NCBI GenBank assembly: GCA_015680865.1
Contig: JADAKE010000004.1
Span: forward strand, 1 to 57,247
Direction of reading: 5' to 3'
Length of the DNA stretch: 57,247 bases
From: Enterococcus lacertideformus
Lineage (GTDB): Bacteria; Bacillota; Bacilli; Lactobacillales; Enterococcaceae
Below, piece by piece: positions 29,959 to 38,295 of this stretch. The notes below the pieces were generated by a model. That model saw only the letters and a list, made by a program, of their open reading frames with translations. It had not been told where the DNA came from and searched no databases. Within the stretch, counting starts at the first letter, position 1. Each line of letters begins with the position of its first letter. The position numbers and the translations under genes were made by a program.

Positions 29959-30646
29959 ATTTCTTTCGTTGTTTTTTTGAATATTTCTTATAATTGATCA
30001 CCATTCCCAAAAGAGTCGGACTGACTAATTTGATGCTATTAAGTGCTTCTTCTATTTCAAATTTACGTGTTCGATTGTCTCTGACCACAAATACAACATT
30101 TTTAAACTTTGAAATGATGATTTTTGAATCGGGAGTCAATCGAATGGGTGGACTATCGATAATAACGATATCAAAAATATCAGACTGAGCATCTACGAAT
30201 TCTGAGACTTTGTTTGAAGATAATACTTCTGTTGCATTCAATGTGGAACGTCCACAAGAAGTTGCATAGATTCGTTCATCTATTTCATTTAGAATAAAGT
30301 GATTGGTCGTATCATCTTCATAAAGATTAGTGATTCCAGGTTTAGAAGATATCCCTAACTGTAAAGACATTCTTGGACGGTGTAGATCCATATCAATAAT
30401 CAAAACTTTATTTTTTGCTTCCGCAAAAGCCCTTGCTAAGTGCAAAGCACAGTAACTTTTTCCTTCACCTTGATTTGCAGAGGTAACAACAATAATCTTC
30501 TTTTCTTTATGACGTAGCTGATATTCTACATTTGTTTTCAAGTCTCGGAAAGAATTTGCACTCATATAATCTAAGTCATCTAGTTTAGATATCTGTGCAA
30601 CATTGATTTTATCCTGTTGCACTGGTTGTTTTTTTCTAGATAGCAT
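29939..30646 (-). CDS. CapB/CpsD-type tyrosine autokinase
   Basis: An intact BY-kinase of about 235 residues: Walker A SANQGEGKSYCALHLA, Walker A' VLIIDMDLHRPRM, Walker B FDIVIIDSPP, and a C-terminal tail ending KKYGYGYK with tyrosines for autophosphorylation. It works with the Wzz-like membrane adaptor just upstream to control polymer length and is reset by the CpsB phosphatase. I chose ATG 30646, which follows AAGAAGG right after the Wzz stop; the in-frame ATG at 30721 would overlap Wzz by 71 bases. The tyrosine tail is shorter than in many relatives. Confidence 0.9.
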   Translation of the reverse strand: MLSRKKQPVQQDKINVAQISKLDDLDYMSANSFRDLKTNVEYQLRHKEKKIIVVTSANQGEGKSYCALHLARAFAEAKNKVLIIDMDLHRPRMSLQLGISSKPGITNLYEDDTTNHFILNEIDERIYATSCGRSTLNATEVLSSNKVSEFVDAQSDIFDIVIIDSPPIRLTPDSKIIISKFKNVVFVVRDNRTRKFEIEEALNSIKLVSPTLLGMVINYKKYSKKQRKKYGYGYK

Positions 30647-30650
30647 TCCT

Positions 30651-31370
30651 TTACCTTCTTTTTCTAGAATTTTTCTTACGCCTTCTTTGGGCTTTTCTTT
30701 TATTTTTTGATTTTTCTTCAATAGGGATTGCCCCGATTACTGGAAAGCCAAAATCTAATAATTCCGTGTTGTCTCGAATCACACTCTGACTCAATAATTC
30801 AAAAATAACTATTGCTATACCTGACCAAATGCCCATCACAAATGCAATCAAATAGCTTTTTCGGTCTTGTATTCGTATCCCTTGGTTTGCTGGATTCAAG
30901 ACAACCAATTTGTTTTCTGGAAACAAAGTAGCTAGATATTCTTGTGTTGATTCAGAAATCTGATTCGCAATCGCTTGTGATTTGTCTGGAGAGTTGGTGT
31001 TCATCTTTAAAGTCAGCCCTAAAGAATTTTCATCACTCACTAGCACCATATTGTTACGAATCTCTCCTACCGAGTCACTTACCATTGTTTTTTCTTTGAC
31101 AGCACTCCATACAGGCGTACTTTTCATCACATTCATATAAGTATTCATCAATTGAATATTTAAGCGAACACTGGATTCATTCGTTGTCTTCATTTCACTA
31201 TTTTCTTGCGGCAAGATAAGTAATTCCACGGTTGATCGATACACTTTTTCCTGAAAAAAAGTCTGTGCGACAAAAACAAAAGACATAAATAATATTCCCA
31301 AAGAGAGGAGTAAATACCAGCGGGATAGTATTTTTCTCATAATGATCCGCAAGTTTAAATTCATTTTCAT
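30651..31370 (-). CDS. Wzz/CapA-type chain-length determinant and kinase adaptor
   Basis: About 240 residues: an N-terminal membrane helix (WYLLLSLGILFMSFVFVAQTFF), an extracellular domain with YRSTVELLILPQ, a second helix (AFVMGIWSGIAIVIFELL) and a cytoplasmic end FGFPVIGAIPIEEK. The extracellular part and second helix activate the CapB kinase. A very basic tail (KNKRKAQRRRKKNSRKRR) closes it four bases before the kinase start. The first ATG, 31370, is taken; a TTG at 31379 is possible. Confidence 0.88.
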   Translation of the reverse strand: MKMNLNLRIIMRKILSRWYLLLSLGILFMSFVFVAQTFFQEKVYRSTVELLILPQENSEMKTTNESSVRLNIQLMNTYMNVMKSTPVWSAVKEKTMVSDSVGEIRNNMVLVSDENSLGLTLKMNTNSPDKSQAIANQISESTQEYLATLFPENKLVVLNPANQGIRIQDRKSYLIAFVMGIWSGIAIVIFELLSQSVIRDNTELLDFGFPVIGAIPIEEKSKNKRKAQRRRKKNSRKRR

Positions 31371-31392
31371 ATTAATCAATCATCCATTTCTA

Positions 31393-32541
31393 TTAATTGA
31401 TGATAAAATGAGCGCAATTTTTTTCTTCATTATCCCAATTATATTCTTGTTGAAAACGCATCTGACCATTTTGTGCATACTTTCTTCGTTTTTTCGAATC
31501 TGAAATAAGAAGATTCATGGCTGATTGAATTTCTTTTTCATTCAGTGGATCAACTGCTATACCATTTTGGCTTTCTTCAAGGATTTGTTTCCATAATGGG
31601 AAATCTGAAATAATCATTGGGATTCCTGCCGCCATATATTCAAACATTTTCGTAGCAATAGAACCGACGTAATTAGGTGTTGGATGTAATAAACAAAACC
31701 CGATATCACTCTCCTGATAAATTGTCCAGATTTTTTCGTATTCAACAAATGGCGAATACTCCACTATATTATCTAGCTCATTCATAGAAATATATTCTTT
31801 AATCTTGTCTAAAAGTTCTTCTTCACATTGACCAATTAATTTAAACAAGATCTTTTTCTCACTGATTCGAGAAACTTCTTTCACTGCGTGTAACATTTCC
31901 CATACGCCTCTTACTACGGCGATCCGCCCAATATAAACAAACTGAATCGTATCCTTTGGTTTGATATTTGCCGTCCTCCTCTCTGGAATATCAGAAAAAT
32001 AGGGGTAATTATAAACGTCACATTCCTTTACAAATGATTGAATATCGGAATAATCTTCTTTGTAGCTTTTTTCTGCATAAATAACTCCATGATTTTTTTT
32101 CAATAAATTTTTTTCTAGAGGATGCACGACCTTTAGTACTAGTGGTTTGAGCACCTTGGGAATCCAATTTTTAGAAATAATTGCTTTTGGGAAATTTTCA
32201 TGCATATCATAAATAAATATATGTTTCTTACGTTTTTTTCTTAAAAATGGGAGAAGAAGTAACAGTTCAGGATCATGATAATGATAGTAGGTTGCTTTGC
32301 TTCGCCTAATTTCTTTCAATAAAATAAGCCAATTCTTATACCTCTGTAATCGACTCCTTTTCGGCAGAAGATGAATTTTTAAATGATCATTTTCAAAATC
32401 TGCCGCCTCTTTTGAATCACCAATCGCATAAAATTCTACATCATACTCTTTCGCTAGGCTCTGTGCTTCTTTAAAAAAAATACGTGCATCTTTCCAAATA
32501 TGAACAGAGCTATACATCATTATTTTTTTTCTCATGTTCAT
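31393..32541 (-). CDS. Family-4 glycosyltransferase
   Basis: An intact 382-residue GT-B enzyme. The N-terminal domain has IFIYDMHENFPKAII, as in capsule glycosyltransferases that act on lipid-linked acceptors. The donor domain has VYIGRIAVVRGVWEMLHAV, KLIGQCEEELL and KMFEYMAAGIPMIISD with the nucleotide-binding glutamate. The ATG at 32541 overlaps the lipoprotein stop (ATGA), so the two are translationally coupled. Donor and linkage cannot be read from sequence. Confidence 0.87.
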   Translation of the reverse strand: MNMRKKIMMYSSVHIWKDARIFFKEAQSLAKEYDVEFYAIGDSKEAADFENDHLKIHLLPKRSRLQRYKNWLILLKEIRRSKATYYHYHDPELLLLLPFLRKKRKKHIFIYDMHENFPKAIISKNWIPKVLKPLVLKVVHPLEKNLLKKNHGVIYAEKSYKEDYSDIQSFVKECDVYNYPYFSDIPERRTANIKPKDTIQFVYIGRIAVVRGVWEMLHAVKEVSRISEKKILFKLIGQCEEELLDKIKEYISMNELDNIVEYSPFVEYEKIWTIYQESDIGFCLLHPTPNYVGSIATKMFEYMAAGIPMIISDFPLWKQILEESQNGIAVDPLNEKEIQSAMNLLISDSKKRRKYAQNGQMRFQQEYNWDNEEKNCAHFIIN

Positions 32542-33091
32542 TTACTACTAAGAGTCACTGTATTTTTTGTATGAGTGTTTTCAATAGCATTTTTTGTTTC
32601 ACTCGTTGTTTCTTTTTTGGATTTTTCAGTACTCTTAGAGCTATTTGATTCGCTCTCTTTTTCTTTCGTTAAAACAGCCTCCCATTTTTGTTGTGTGTCT
32701 GTTCGATACGGATTATAGATGATAACCCCGACTTCCATATCATTGGGAATAGAATAGTAGCCATATCCTTCAATCGTATCTCCAGCTTTGACGACATCAC
32801 CGAAGTTATCATTACTTCCTGTAAAGGTATATTCGTTCCCATCAGCATCTTTCACTTTAAAATCACCTGTACAGATCCCAACCTCTTCATTAGAAATATT
32901 TTTAGCAGAAATGCCTACTTTTAACGTTGTATGTCCTAAATCTGTATTTAATGGATTATCAACTATTTCAGCAGAATTAACTGTGATTTCAAAGTCATCT
33001 GTTTTTTTTGTTTTTCCTTTGAATCGCCACACCCAGTTAACATCGTGATAGTACTAAATAAAATTGCTGTTGTTATAAAAATTTTTTGCAT
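32538..33091 (-). CDS. DUF4352-type lipoprotein (one homopolymer shift)
   Basis: ATG 33091, after CAGGAGG, opens a lipoprotein signal: MQKIFITTAILFSTITML then the lipobox LTGC. The frame is lost in an eight-A run (33002-33009) that needs one more A to continue as TDDFEITVNSAEIVDN. The body has the Ig-like DUF4352 pattern (LKVGISAKNISNEEV, FKVKDADGNEYTF, VKAGDTIEGYGYYSIP). A serine/lysine-rich tail follows (ESESNSSKSTEKSKK). It would sit on the outer membrane face next to the LCP transferase. A read error at the A run is the simplest reading. Confidence 0.7.
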
Positions 33092-33198
33092 TATATCCTC
33101 CTGTATAAAAAGCTATAGATTTTTCTTCTCTCATTATCTGAAATAATCGCCCCTCAAGTAATCATTTTTCTAGGTATGAAAACAAGCCTTTCGATTGT

Positions 33199-34119
33199 TT
33201 ATTCATTTACTTCCAGATTCTCTTTTAATAATTTTATTTTTCCAGTCCGTTCTTCAGTAGAAACTTCTTGATAAGAAATACCTTCAATCATTCTCTCTGT
33301 ACCCTCTAACTGTAAATCAGACACTTTATGAAACGATGGTCTATATTTCAATACGATTGTTTTCATATCTAAAAAAGTAAGGTCCGTTCGCATATTTTTA
33401 TCAAGAACAGTCAACATTTTTTGATAATGGAGAAGATTTTTTATATTGAATAATTTTTTTGCAATCCCTAAAATAAGTTCTCTTTGTCGATATTGTCGCC
33501 CATAATCGCCAAGAGGGTCATCTTTTTTCATTCTGCTATAGATCAATGCTGATTTACCATATAGGACTTGGGGACCTTTGGGAAAGGTTACTCCTTGATA
33601 GGTGAACTCTGTTTTGTTATTGACCATTACCCCATCTATGATATCTACTAGCTGACTAAGCCCCGTCATATCTAAAGAGACATAGTGATCCATAGGAACT
33701 TCCAAATAATTCTCTAATGTAGATAACGTCATACCAGCACCACCGTAAGCATACGCGTGATTTATCTTATCTTTTCCTTCTCTACCAATAATCGTTACAT
33801 ACGTATCACGCGGTATACTTAGAATTTGGACTTCTTTCCGTCTAGGATTTAAGGTAGCGACAACAATCGTATCGGATCTACCTGTATTTTCTGAAAAGTC
33901 TTGTGTATCAATTCCTAATAACGCAATAGAAAAGGGGGTTTCATCATATAAACTGAGAAACCCTTTCCTTGAGTTTTCTGCTGTCCGCTCATTCGAAACA
34001 TCGAAAAATGTTTGTTCTGATGTCTTTGATAGATCATAATAAATCTTTGTTGCTATACCTGCTATACATACTAGGATAAGGGCAATAGTTATTATGAATA
34101 TTTTCATCCATTTTTTCAT
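33199..34119 (-). CDS. LytR-CpsA-Psr (LCP) family glycopolymer-wall transferase
   Basis: An intact protein of about 306 residues with one N-terminal membrane helix and the extracellular LCP domain: FSIALLGIDTQ, GRSDTIVVATLNPRRKEVQILSIPRDTYV, KINHAYAYGG, and R-x-R residues in DYGRQYRQRELI. LCP enzymes move polysaccharide from its undecaprenyl carrier to peptidoglycan. ATG 34119 has GAGG six bases upstream; the ATG at 34137 lacks a ribosome site. In this unit it is the natural anchor step for the polymer. Confidence 0.92.
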   Translation of the reverse strand: MKKWMKIFIITIALILVCIAGIATKIYYDLSKTSEQTFFDVSNERTAENSRKGFLSLYDETPFSIALLGIDTQDFSENTGRSDTIVVATLNPRRKEVQILSIPRDTYVTIIGREGKDKINHAYAYGGAGMTLSTLENYLEVPMDHYVSLDMTGLSQLVDIIDGVMVNNKTEFTYQGVTFPKGPQVLYGKSALIYSRMKKDDPLGDYGRQYRQRELILGIAKKLFNIKNLLHYQKMLTVLDKNMRTDLTFLDMKTIVLKYRPSFHKVSDLQLEGTERMIEGISYQEVSTEERTGKIKLLKENLEVNE

Positions 34120-34167
34120 GATATCCTCACTATTCATTATTCACGTATCTATAAATCTACTGTACTT

Positions 34168-34493
34168 TTACAGTTCAAACATCAAATTTCGAAGACTTAA
34201 GTAATCAATTTCCAACGGAGCTTCTATCATTTCTAACCATTCAATTTTTTTATTACTGTTTCCTTTATTTAAAATAGTAAGTACTTCATTAGCTGTTTGC
34301 TTACTATCTCCATTTAGATAGAATAACAGCTCCAATAAATAACTATCAATTTCAAGTAATTGCTTTAAATTAAAATAGAAAGTAAAAGATCATCTTCTGT
34401 ATTATATTCTCTGAAATAAATCGTTTCTTTCAATTCGTATCTCGAATTTTTAACGAACTCTAAAATATCAATTGTAAATAAATTTTCCCTCAT
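34168..34493 (-). pseudogene. Helical protein of unknown family after the HTH gene (one frameshift)
   Basis: ATG 34493 opens MRENLFTIDILEFVKNSRYEL. A one-base shift near 34367-34373 moves it to the frame YFNLKQLLEIDSYLLELL...LRNLMFEL, which ends at 34168, giving about 108 residues, acidic and almost all helical. GAGGAG lies 12 bases upstream within the HTH gene end, so a TTG nine bases from it is another possible start. It is always read after the HTH gene and may act with it. I do not recognise the family. Confidence 0.45.
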
Positions 34494-34497
34494 CAAA

Positions 34498-34734
34498 TTA
34501 ATCAACTCCTCTACTAAAATCATACGGACGGTATTTTTTTCGTAAAGCATCTTGGCATAGTGCCCGTTCGTTTATTTCTTCTTTTAAGTAAAGCGTCACA
34601 CCGCCCTTTTTAACGCGTGTTATTTTTCCACGTATTGCTAAAGAGTTCAAATTTTGTTTAGAAATATTCAAAATCCTGGTAGCTTCTGTACTTGAAATAA
34701 AATAATCATGTAATTTTTTCTCTAATCGATTCAC
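34498..34734 (-). CDS. Small helix-turn-helix protein, paralog of the one at 17.7 kb
   Basis: A 78-residue protein: ISSTEATRILNISKQNLNSLA is a helix-turn-helix, KITRVKKGGVTLYLKEEI the wing, with a charged C-terminal extension. It shares the ILNISKQ / YLNVSQQ core and the wing with the small protein before cpsB. The start is GTG 34734 with GGAGG six bases upstream, overlapping the sugar transferase stop by four bases, so it is translated together with a polysaccharide enzyme, just as its paralog is. This points to a DNA-binding role built into the locus. Confidence 0.7.
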   Translation of the reverse strand: MNRLEKKLHDYFISSTEATRILNISKQNLNSLAIRGKITRVKKGGVTLYLKEEINERALCQDALRKKYRPYDFSRGVD

Positions 34735-35357
34735 TTGATTCCTCCTGAAACATCTGAATGCCCAGTAAATCTTTTAATGGTTATTTCTCCATCTTGGCCA
34801 ATATGCTTTTGTTTGATCACCATTGATAATGTAGACCAAATAATTTTTATATCCATCCTGACATTCATCTTATTTACATACTGAACATCTAAACGAAATT
34901 TATCATTCCAATCAAGTGAATTCCTGCCACTTACTTGTGCTAAGCCAGTCATTCCAGGATAAACTTGATGTCTTTTGCGTTGCTCATCAGTGTACAAAGG
35001 TAAATAATCAACCAACAATGGTCGCGGACCGATAAAACACATCTCGCCTTTTAAAATATTGAATAACTGAGGTAGCTCATCCAAACTTAATTTTCTTAAA
35101 AATGTCCCAAAAGGCGTGAGTCGATGTTCATCTGGCAGAAGCGCTCCTGATTCATCTACAGCATCTGTCATTGTCTTAAATTTATAGATAGTAAAAATTT
35201 TTTCATTTCTGCCTACGCGCTTTTGTTTAAATAAAATTTTCCGATCATTTATTACAAAAAGAATGCTTGAAATAATCACCATCGGAATGGATAAGACAAT
35301 CAATAAAATACTAGAAAGTAGCAATGCACTCATTCGTTTAAAATATTGGTACGACAA
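34731..35357 (-). CDS. Priming sugar-1-phosphate transferase (PglC/WcaJ type)
   Basis: An intact protein of 208 residues: a membrane-embedded N-terminal helix followed by the bacterial sugar transferase domain, with FKQKRVGRNEKIFTIYKFKTM, LRKLSLDELPQLFNILKGEM, FIGPRPLL and YPGMTGLAQVSGRN. These enzymes put the first sugar phosphate on undecaprenyl phosphate. The short single-domain form resembles PglC rather than the five-helix WcaJ. The start is TTG 35357 with AAGGAG nine bases upstream. It is preceded by the GNAT gene and followed by the small HTH gene with a four-base overlap. Confidence 0.92.
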   Translation of the reverse strand: MSYQYFKRMSALLLSSILLIVLSIPMVIISSILFVINDRKILFKQKRVGRNEKIFTIYKFKTMTDAVDESGALLPDEHRLTPFGTFLRKLSLDELPQLFNILKGEMCFIGPRPLLVDYLPLYTDEQRKRHQVYPGMTGLAQVSGRNSLDWNDKFRLDVQYVNKMNVRMDIKIIWSTLSMVIKQKHIGQDGEITIKRFTGHSDVSGGIK

Positions 35358-35412
35358 AATTTACTTCTCCTTTGCTCTTTTTTCGTTAGCGAATAATAAA
35401 AAATTCTACCAG

Positions 35413-35844
35413 CTAAATTCCATCGAAAATTTTTTTATACAGGTATTGGCTACTTGTTTCGCTTGAATAAACAAATCCATGTCTTTTATAAAAACGAATT
35501 CCCCCAAAATTTTCCTTTTCAACAGCCAACTCGATACAAGTCAATTGATGATTTTTTGCATCAGATTCTGCTTGTTTCATTAAAGAGCCGCCAATCCCTT
35601 GACTCTGATGTTCTGGTGAAACAGAAAGGATAGATATAAAACATTTCCTTTCTTTCTCATTCAGATAATAACTAATGATTCCTTTTTCTTGATAGGCAAT
35701 GATCTTTCCATAGTTCAATAATTTTTTTGTATATTTTGACAAATCTATGTTTTTCTCTGTTAATGTAGGTGTTAGATATTGCTCAAATTGACAAATATAT
35801 TGTTTTGCTCGTTCACCATCCGTTATTTTTTTTAATTTACTCAT
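35413..35844 (-). CDS. GNAT-family N-acetyltransferase
   Basis: An intact 143-residue acetyl-CoA-binding transferase: ISILSVSPEHQSQGIGGSLM is motif A with the Q-x-x-G-x-G loop, and IELAVEKENFGGIRFYKRHGFV is motif B. Its start overlaps the ATP-grasp stop by eight bases. In this cassette a likely acceptor is an amino group made or attached by the decarboxylase or ATP-grasp enzymes, or an amino sugar. That is inference. Confidence 0.85.
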   Translation of the reverse strand: MSKLKKITDGERAKQYICQFEQYLTPTLTEKNIDLSKYTKKLLNYGKIIAYQEKGIISYYLNEKERKCFISILSVSPEHQSQGIGGSLMKQAESDAKNHQLTCIELAVEKENFGGIRFYKRHGFVYSSETSSQYLYKKIFDGI

Positions 35845-36796
35845 ATGGATTCCAAACTTTCATTGAAAAATATTTCATCATATATACCCCAACTTGAAAC
35901 TGGTTATTTTTCTGACTTTGTCTACCTGATAAATTATCGACCATGTTTTGGGTAAAATCTGCCCCTGCAGCTAGAGAAAGCGGATAACCACAACCAAATC
36001 TCGGATTGATTTCTGATAAAAAATACTCATTTCCGATTTTGAAAATATCGATATCTACTGGACCTTTAAATGTGAAAAATTTCGTTAATTTATGGATCAA
36101 ATTTACAATAGATTGGTCATAAACGGTCACAGCTTTGTCTGTTTCACCACTACGCATTTTCAATTTTTTCTTCATCCCCATTGAACTTGGTTGTCCTGTG
36201 TAATAATCAAAATAAATATCTACTCCGAATTCTTCACCTTCAATAAATTTCTGAATAATAATCTGATGATCTTTTTTATAGAAATTGCTTAGTTCCTTGA
36301 AATGATTGACTCGTCCAATTCCTTGACTTGCACTACCGTTTCTAGGTTTGACAAATAACGGAAAAAAAAGTTCTTCATTCTTCAATTTTTCTTTTGCTTC
36401 TTTATAATTATATGTTTTTACAACAGGGATATTTTTCTCTTCACAATATTTTGAAAAGGACCATTTATCAAAACACTGGGTTACCGTTTCTATGTCAGAT
36501 ACAAAGGGAATAATATGTTTTTCTAAAAATAAAGAGCTGTTAGCTGCAATCACTGAGATTTCTGGATCAATCAAAGGACAGACCCCCATAATCTGATTTT
36601 GTTCACAAATTTCCAATACGGTATCTAAATAATTTTCATCTGTGATCTTAGGGACAACAAAACTAGGGAACACGTCATGGAGTGTTGGTGCTAAGTGATC
36701 ACAATCCGCACAATAAATTTCTATTTCTTGATTGGCTTTTTGTAATTCTGTTAATAATAAATTTCTTGACCCTGAGCTTAAAAATAATAACTTCAT
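35837..36796 (-). CDS. ATP-grasp carboxylate-amine ligase
   Basis: An intact 319-residue enzyme of the carbamoyl-phosphate-synthase-like ATP-grasp family: an N-terminal Rossmann-like domain (LLFLSSGSRNLLLTELQKA), the ATP lysine region LFFPLFVKPRNGSASQGIG, IIQKFIEGEEFGVDIYF, and metal ligands in VDIDIFKIGNEYFLSEINPRFGCGYPLS. These enzymes join a carboxylate to an amine through an acyl phosphate. Its start overlaps the decarboxylase stop (ATGA) after GGGGGAGAAG. Side by side with a PLP decarboxylase and a sugar transferase it may build an amino-acid or amide decoration on a sugar. The substrate is unknown. Confidence 0.82.
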   Translation of the reverse strand: MKLLFLSSGSRNLLLTELQKANQEIEIYCADCDHLAPTLHDVFPSFVVPKITDENYLDTVLEICEQNQIMGVCPLIDPEISVIAANSSLFLEKHIIPFVSDIETVTQCFDKWSFSKYCEEKNIPVVKTYNYKEAKEKLKNEELFFPLFVKPRNGSASQGIGRVNHFKELSNFYKKDHQIIIQKFIEGEEFGVDIYFDYYTGQPSSMGMKKKLKMRSGETDKAVTVYDQSIVNLIHKLTKFFTFKGPVDIDIFKIGNEYFLSEINPRFGCGYPLSLAAGADFTQNMVDNLSGRQSQKNNQFQVGVYMMKYFSMKVWNPYE

Positions 36797-37974
36797 CTTA
36801 CTTCTCCCCCTTGGCTATACTCTTTAGCCGTCCATTTATTGCGTACAATTTCTATTTTCCCATCAATTTTTTTGACATAGACAGCAGGGAAATAGCTGAT
36901 AAATAATGGCGACAAGGTCATCGTATAGGAACCGACCTTGTGATAAATAATCTTGTCTCCAATGTCTAATGCAAAAGTATTTTTTAGTTGGAATAAGCGA
37001 TCATTTTCCATACATGTAAATCCTGCAATGATTTGTTTTTCTATTAAATCCTTGTTTTTTTTGTTTTGCTTGGGCACAATGGAAAAATCATATGTGTATT
37101 TTTGCATTAAAGGATCAATATTCGTACGACTACCGTCTGTCGTCACAAAACAGTTTTCTTTGTTTTGTTTCGTATCTACAACAGACGTTACAAAGCTAAC
37201 CGGTGAAGCGATCAAAGAGGCGCCAGGTTCTACCACAATTGTCATTTTGCGTTGCTTTAATGTATCTGAAAGAACTTCTTTAATACAAAAGAAGTAAGCA
37301 TCAAAAGCTGCATCGTTTACTTCACCCGAAAAGAAGAAACCACCGCCAATATCAAGATAATCCAGTTCTAATTGGTATTCATTGATTATATTGACTGCCG
37401 TTTGCCCAATTAAACGATAAACTTCTATTGAACGATTTTTACTGCTGGTATGAAGATGCAAGCCGTTTATCTTTATATTTTTTTGTTTTTTCAAACGCCG
37501 AATGACATTCGGTAACGCCTCTTCATAAAAACCGAAACGCCCTCCTTCTAAATGTGTTGCTTCTTCTTGAAGCAAATGGATCAAATCGATATTTATTCTT
37601 AACCCTACAGCGAATATCTCAGTACTATTTTCCGCTTCTTCTATTAACCAATCGACCTCTCGTTGGGTTTCAATATTCACAATAGAGTGGTTACGTATTG
37701 CGTAAATGAATTGCCCCTTGCTTTTAATTGGTCCGTTGAATATGATTTTTTGAGGCGTATAACCCATTTCTATCGCCAATTGATATTCATCATCTTATAC
37801 AACTTCAGCCCCAATATGACATTCTTTCATTTTACGAATCACCCATGGTAATGAATTGGTTTTAAATGAATACGAGATATCAAAATTTGAAAAATATTTA
37901 GCTAATGTTTGTTTTAAGTAAGTAATATTGTTATCCAGTTTTTTCTCATCTACCATGAAATATGGTGTATTCAT
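36793..37974 (-). pseudogene. PLP-dependent (fold type III) decarboxylase with one in-frame stop
   Basis: A 393-codon enzyme of the LysA/ornithine decarboxylase family. The PLP lysine sits in ISYSFKTNSLPWV; further motifs are LHTSSKNR, LDIGGGFFFSGE, VVEPGASLIASP and an active-site CMENDRLF close to the CxExD variant group. The exact substrate amino acid is not readable. An in-frame TAA at 37795-37797 (AEVV-stop-DDEYQLA) interrupts it early; no other lesion is seen. ATG 37974 follows AAAGGAG and a good promoter lies upstream. It heads the first polysaccharide unit. If the stop is real, translation could restart internally but would lack the PLP lysine. Confidence 0.82.
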
Positions 37975-37999
37975 GTTTATTCTCCTTTATATATATTCC

Positions 38000-38029
38000 T
38001 ATACATTTTGTTTATTATTTCATTGTCAA
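38000..38029 (-). promoter_or_regulatory. Promoter of the first polysaccharide unit
   Basis: TTGACA (38029-38024), an 18-base spacer and TGTATA (38005-38000) on the minus strand, 26 bases before the decarboxylase start. It probably drives about 8.5 kb of overlapping genes down to the terminator at 29.4 kb. Confidence 0.65.
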
Positions 38030-38130
38030 TAATAGTGGTAAAAAGCTATTTACTAATAGCAAAATACAGTGTTTAATAATTGACTTTTTGATTTTTCCAG
38101 ATTTTTACTATTAGTTAGGTAAGGGATAAT

Positions 38131-38237
38131 GACAAAAAAAGAGACTTGTCGATGAATCGTTCTTTATCAGTTAGACAAAATTGCTAACTTTTAAAGATCT
38201 CATTCATTCTATTTTTGACAAGTCTCTTTTTTTGGTC
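38131..38237. repeat. 107-bp inverted-repeat element or three-tier stem-loop
   Basis: The ends GACAAAAAAAGAGACTTGTC (38131-38150) and 38217-38237 are inverted copies differing by one base. Inside, GATGAAT can pair with ATTCATT, and AGTTAG with CTAACT. It has a T-rich outer arm on both strands, so it may end the regulator remnant at 38.3 kb, but its size and ends also suit a miniature repeat. The rest of 38030-38295 shows nothing. Confidence 0.5.
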
Positions 38238-38295
38238 ATTTATTTGTGACTGTTTTTAATGCATAGTATATGTATTCAATATCTAACATGGCTAA

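Noticed and set aside
36793..37974. Assignment as diaminopimelate decarboxylase (lysA)
   Set aside because: The family is right, but the active-site motif is CMENDRLF rather than CESGD and the context is polysaccharide synthesis, so the substrate is left open.
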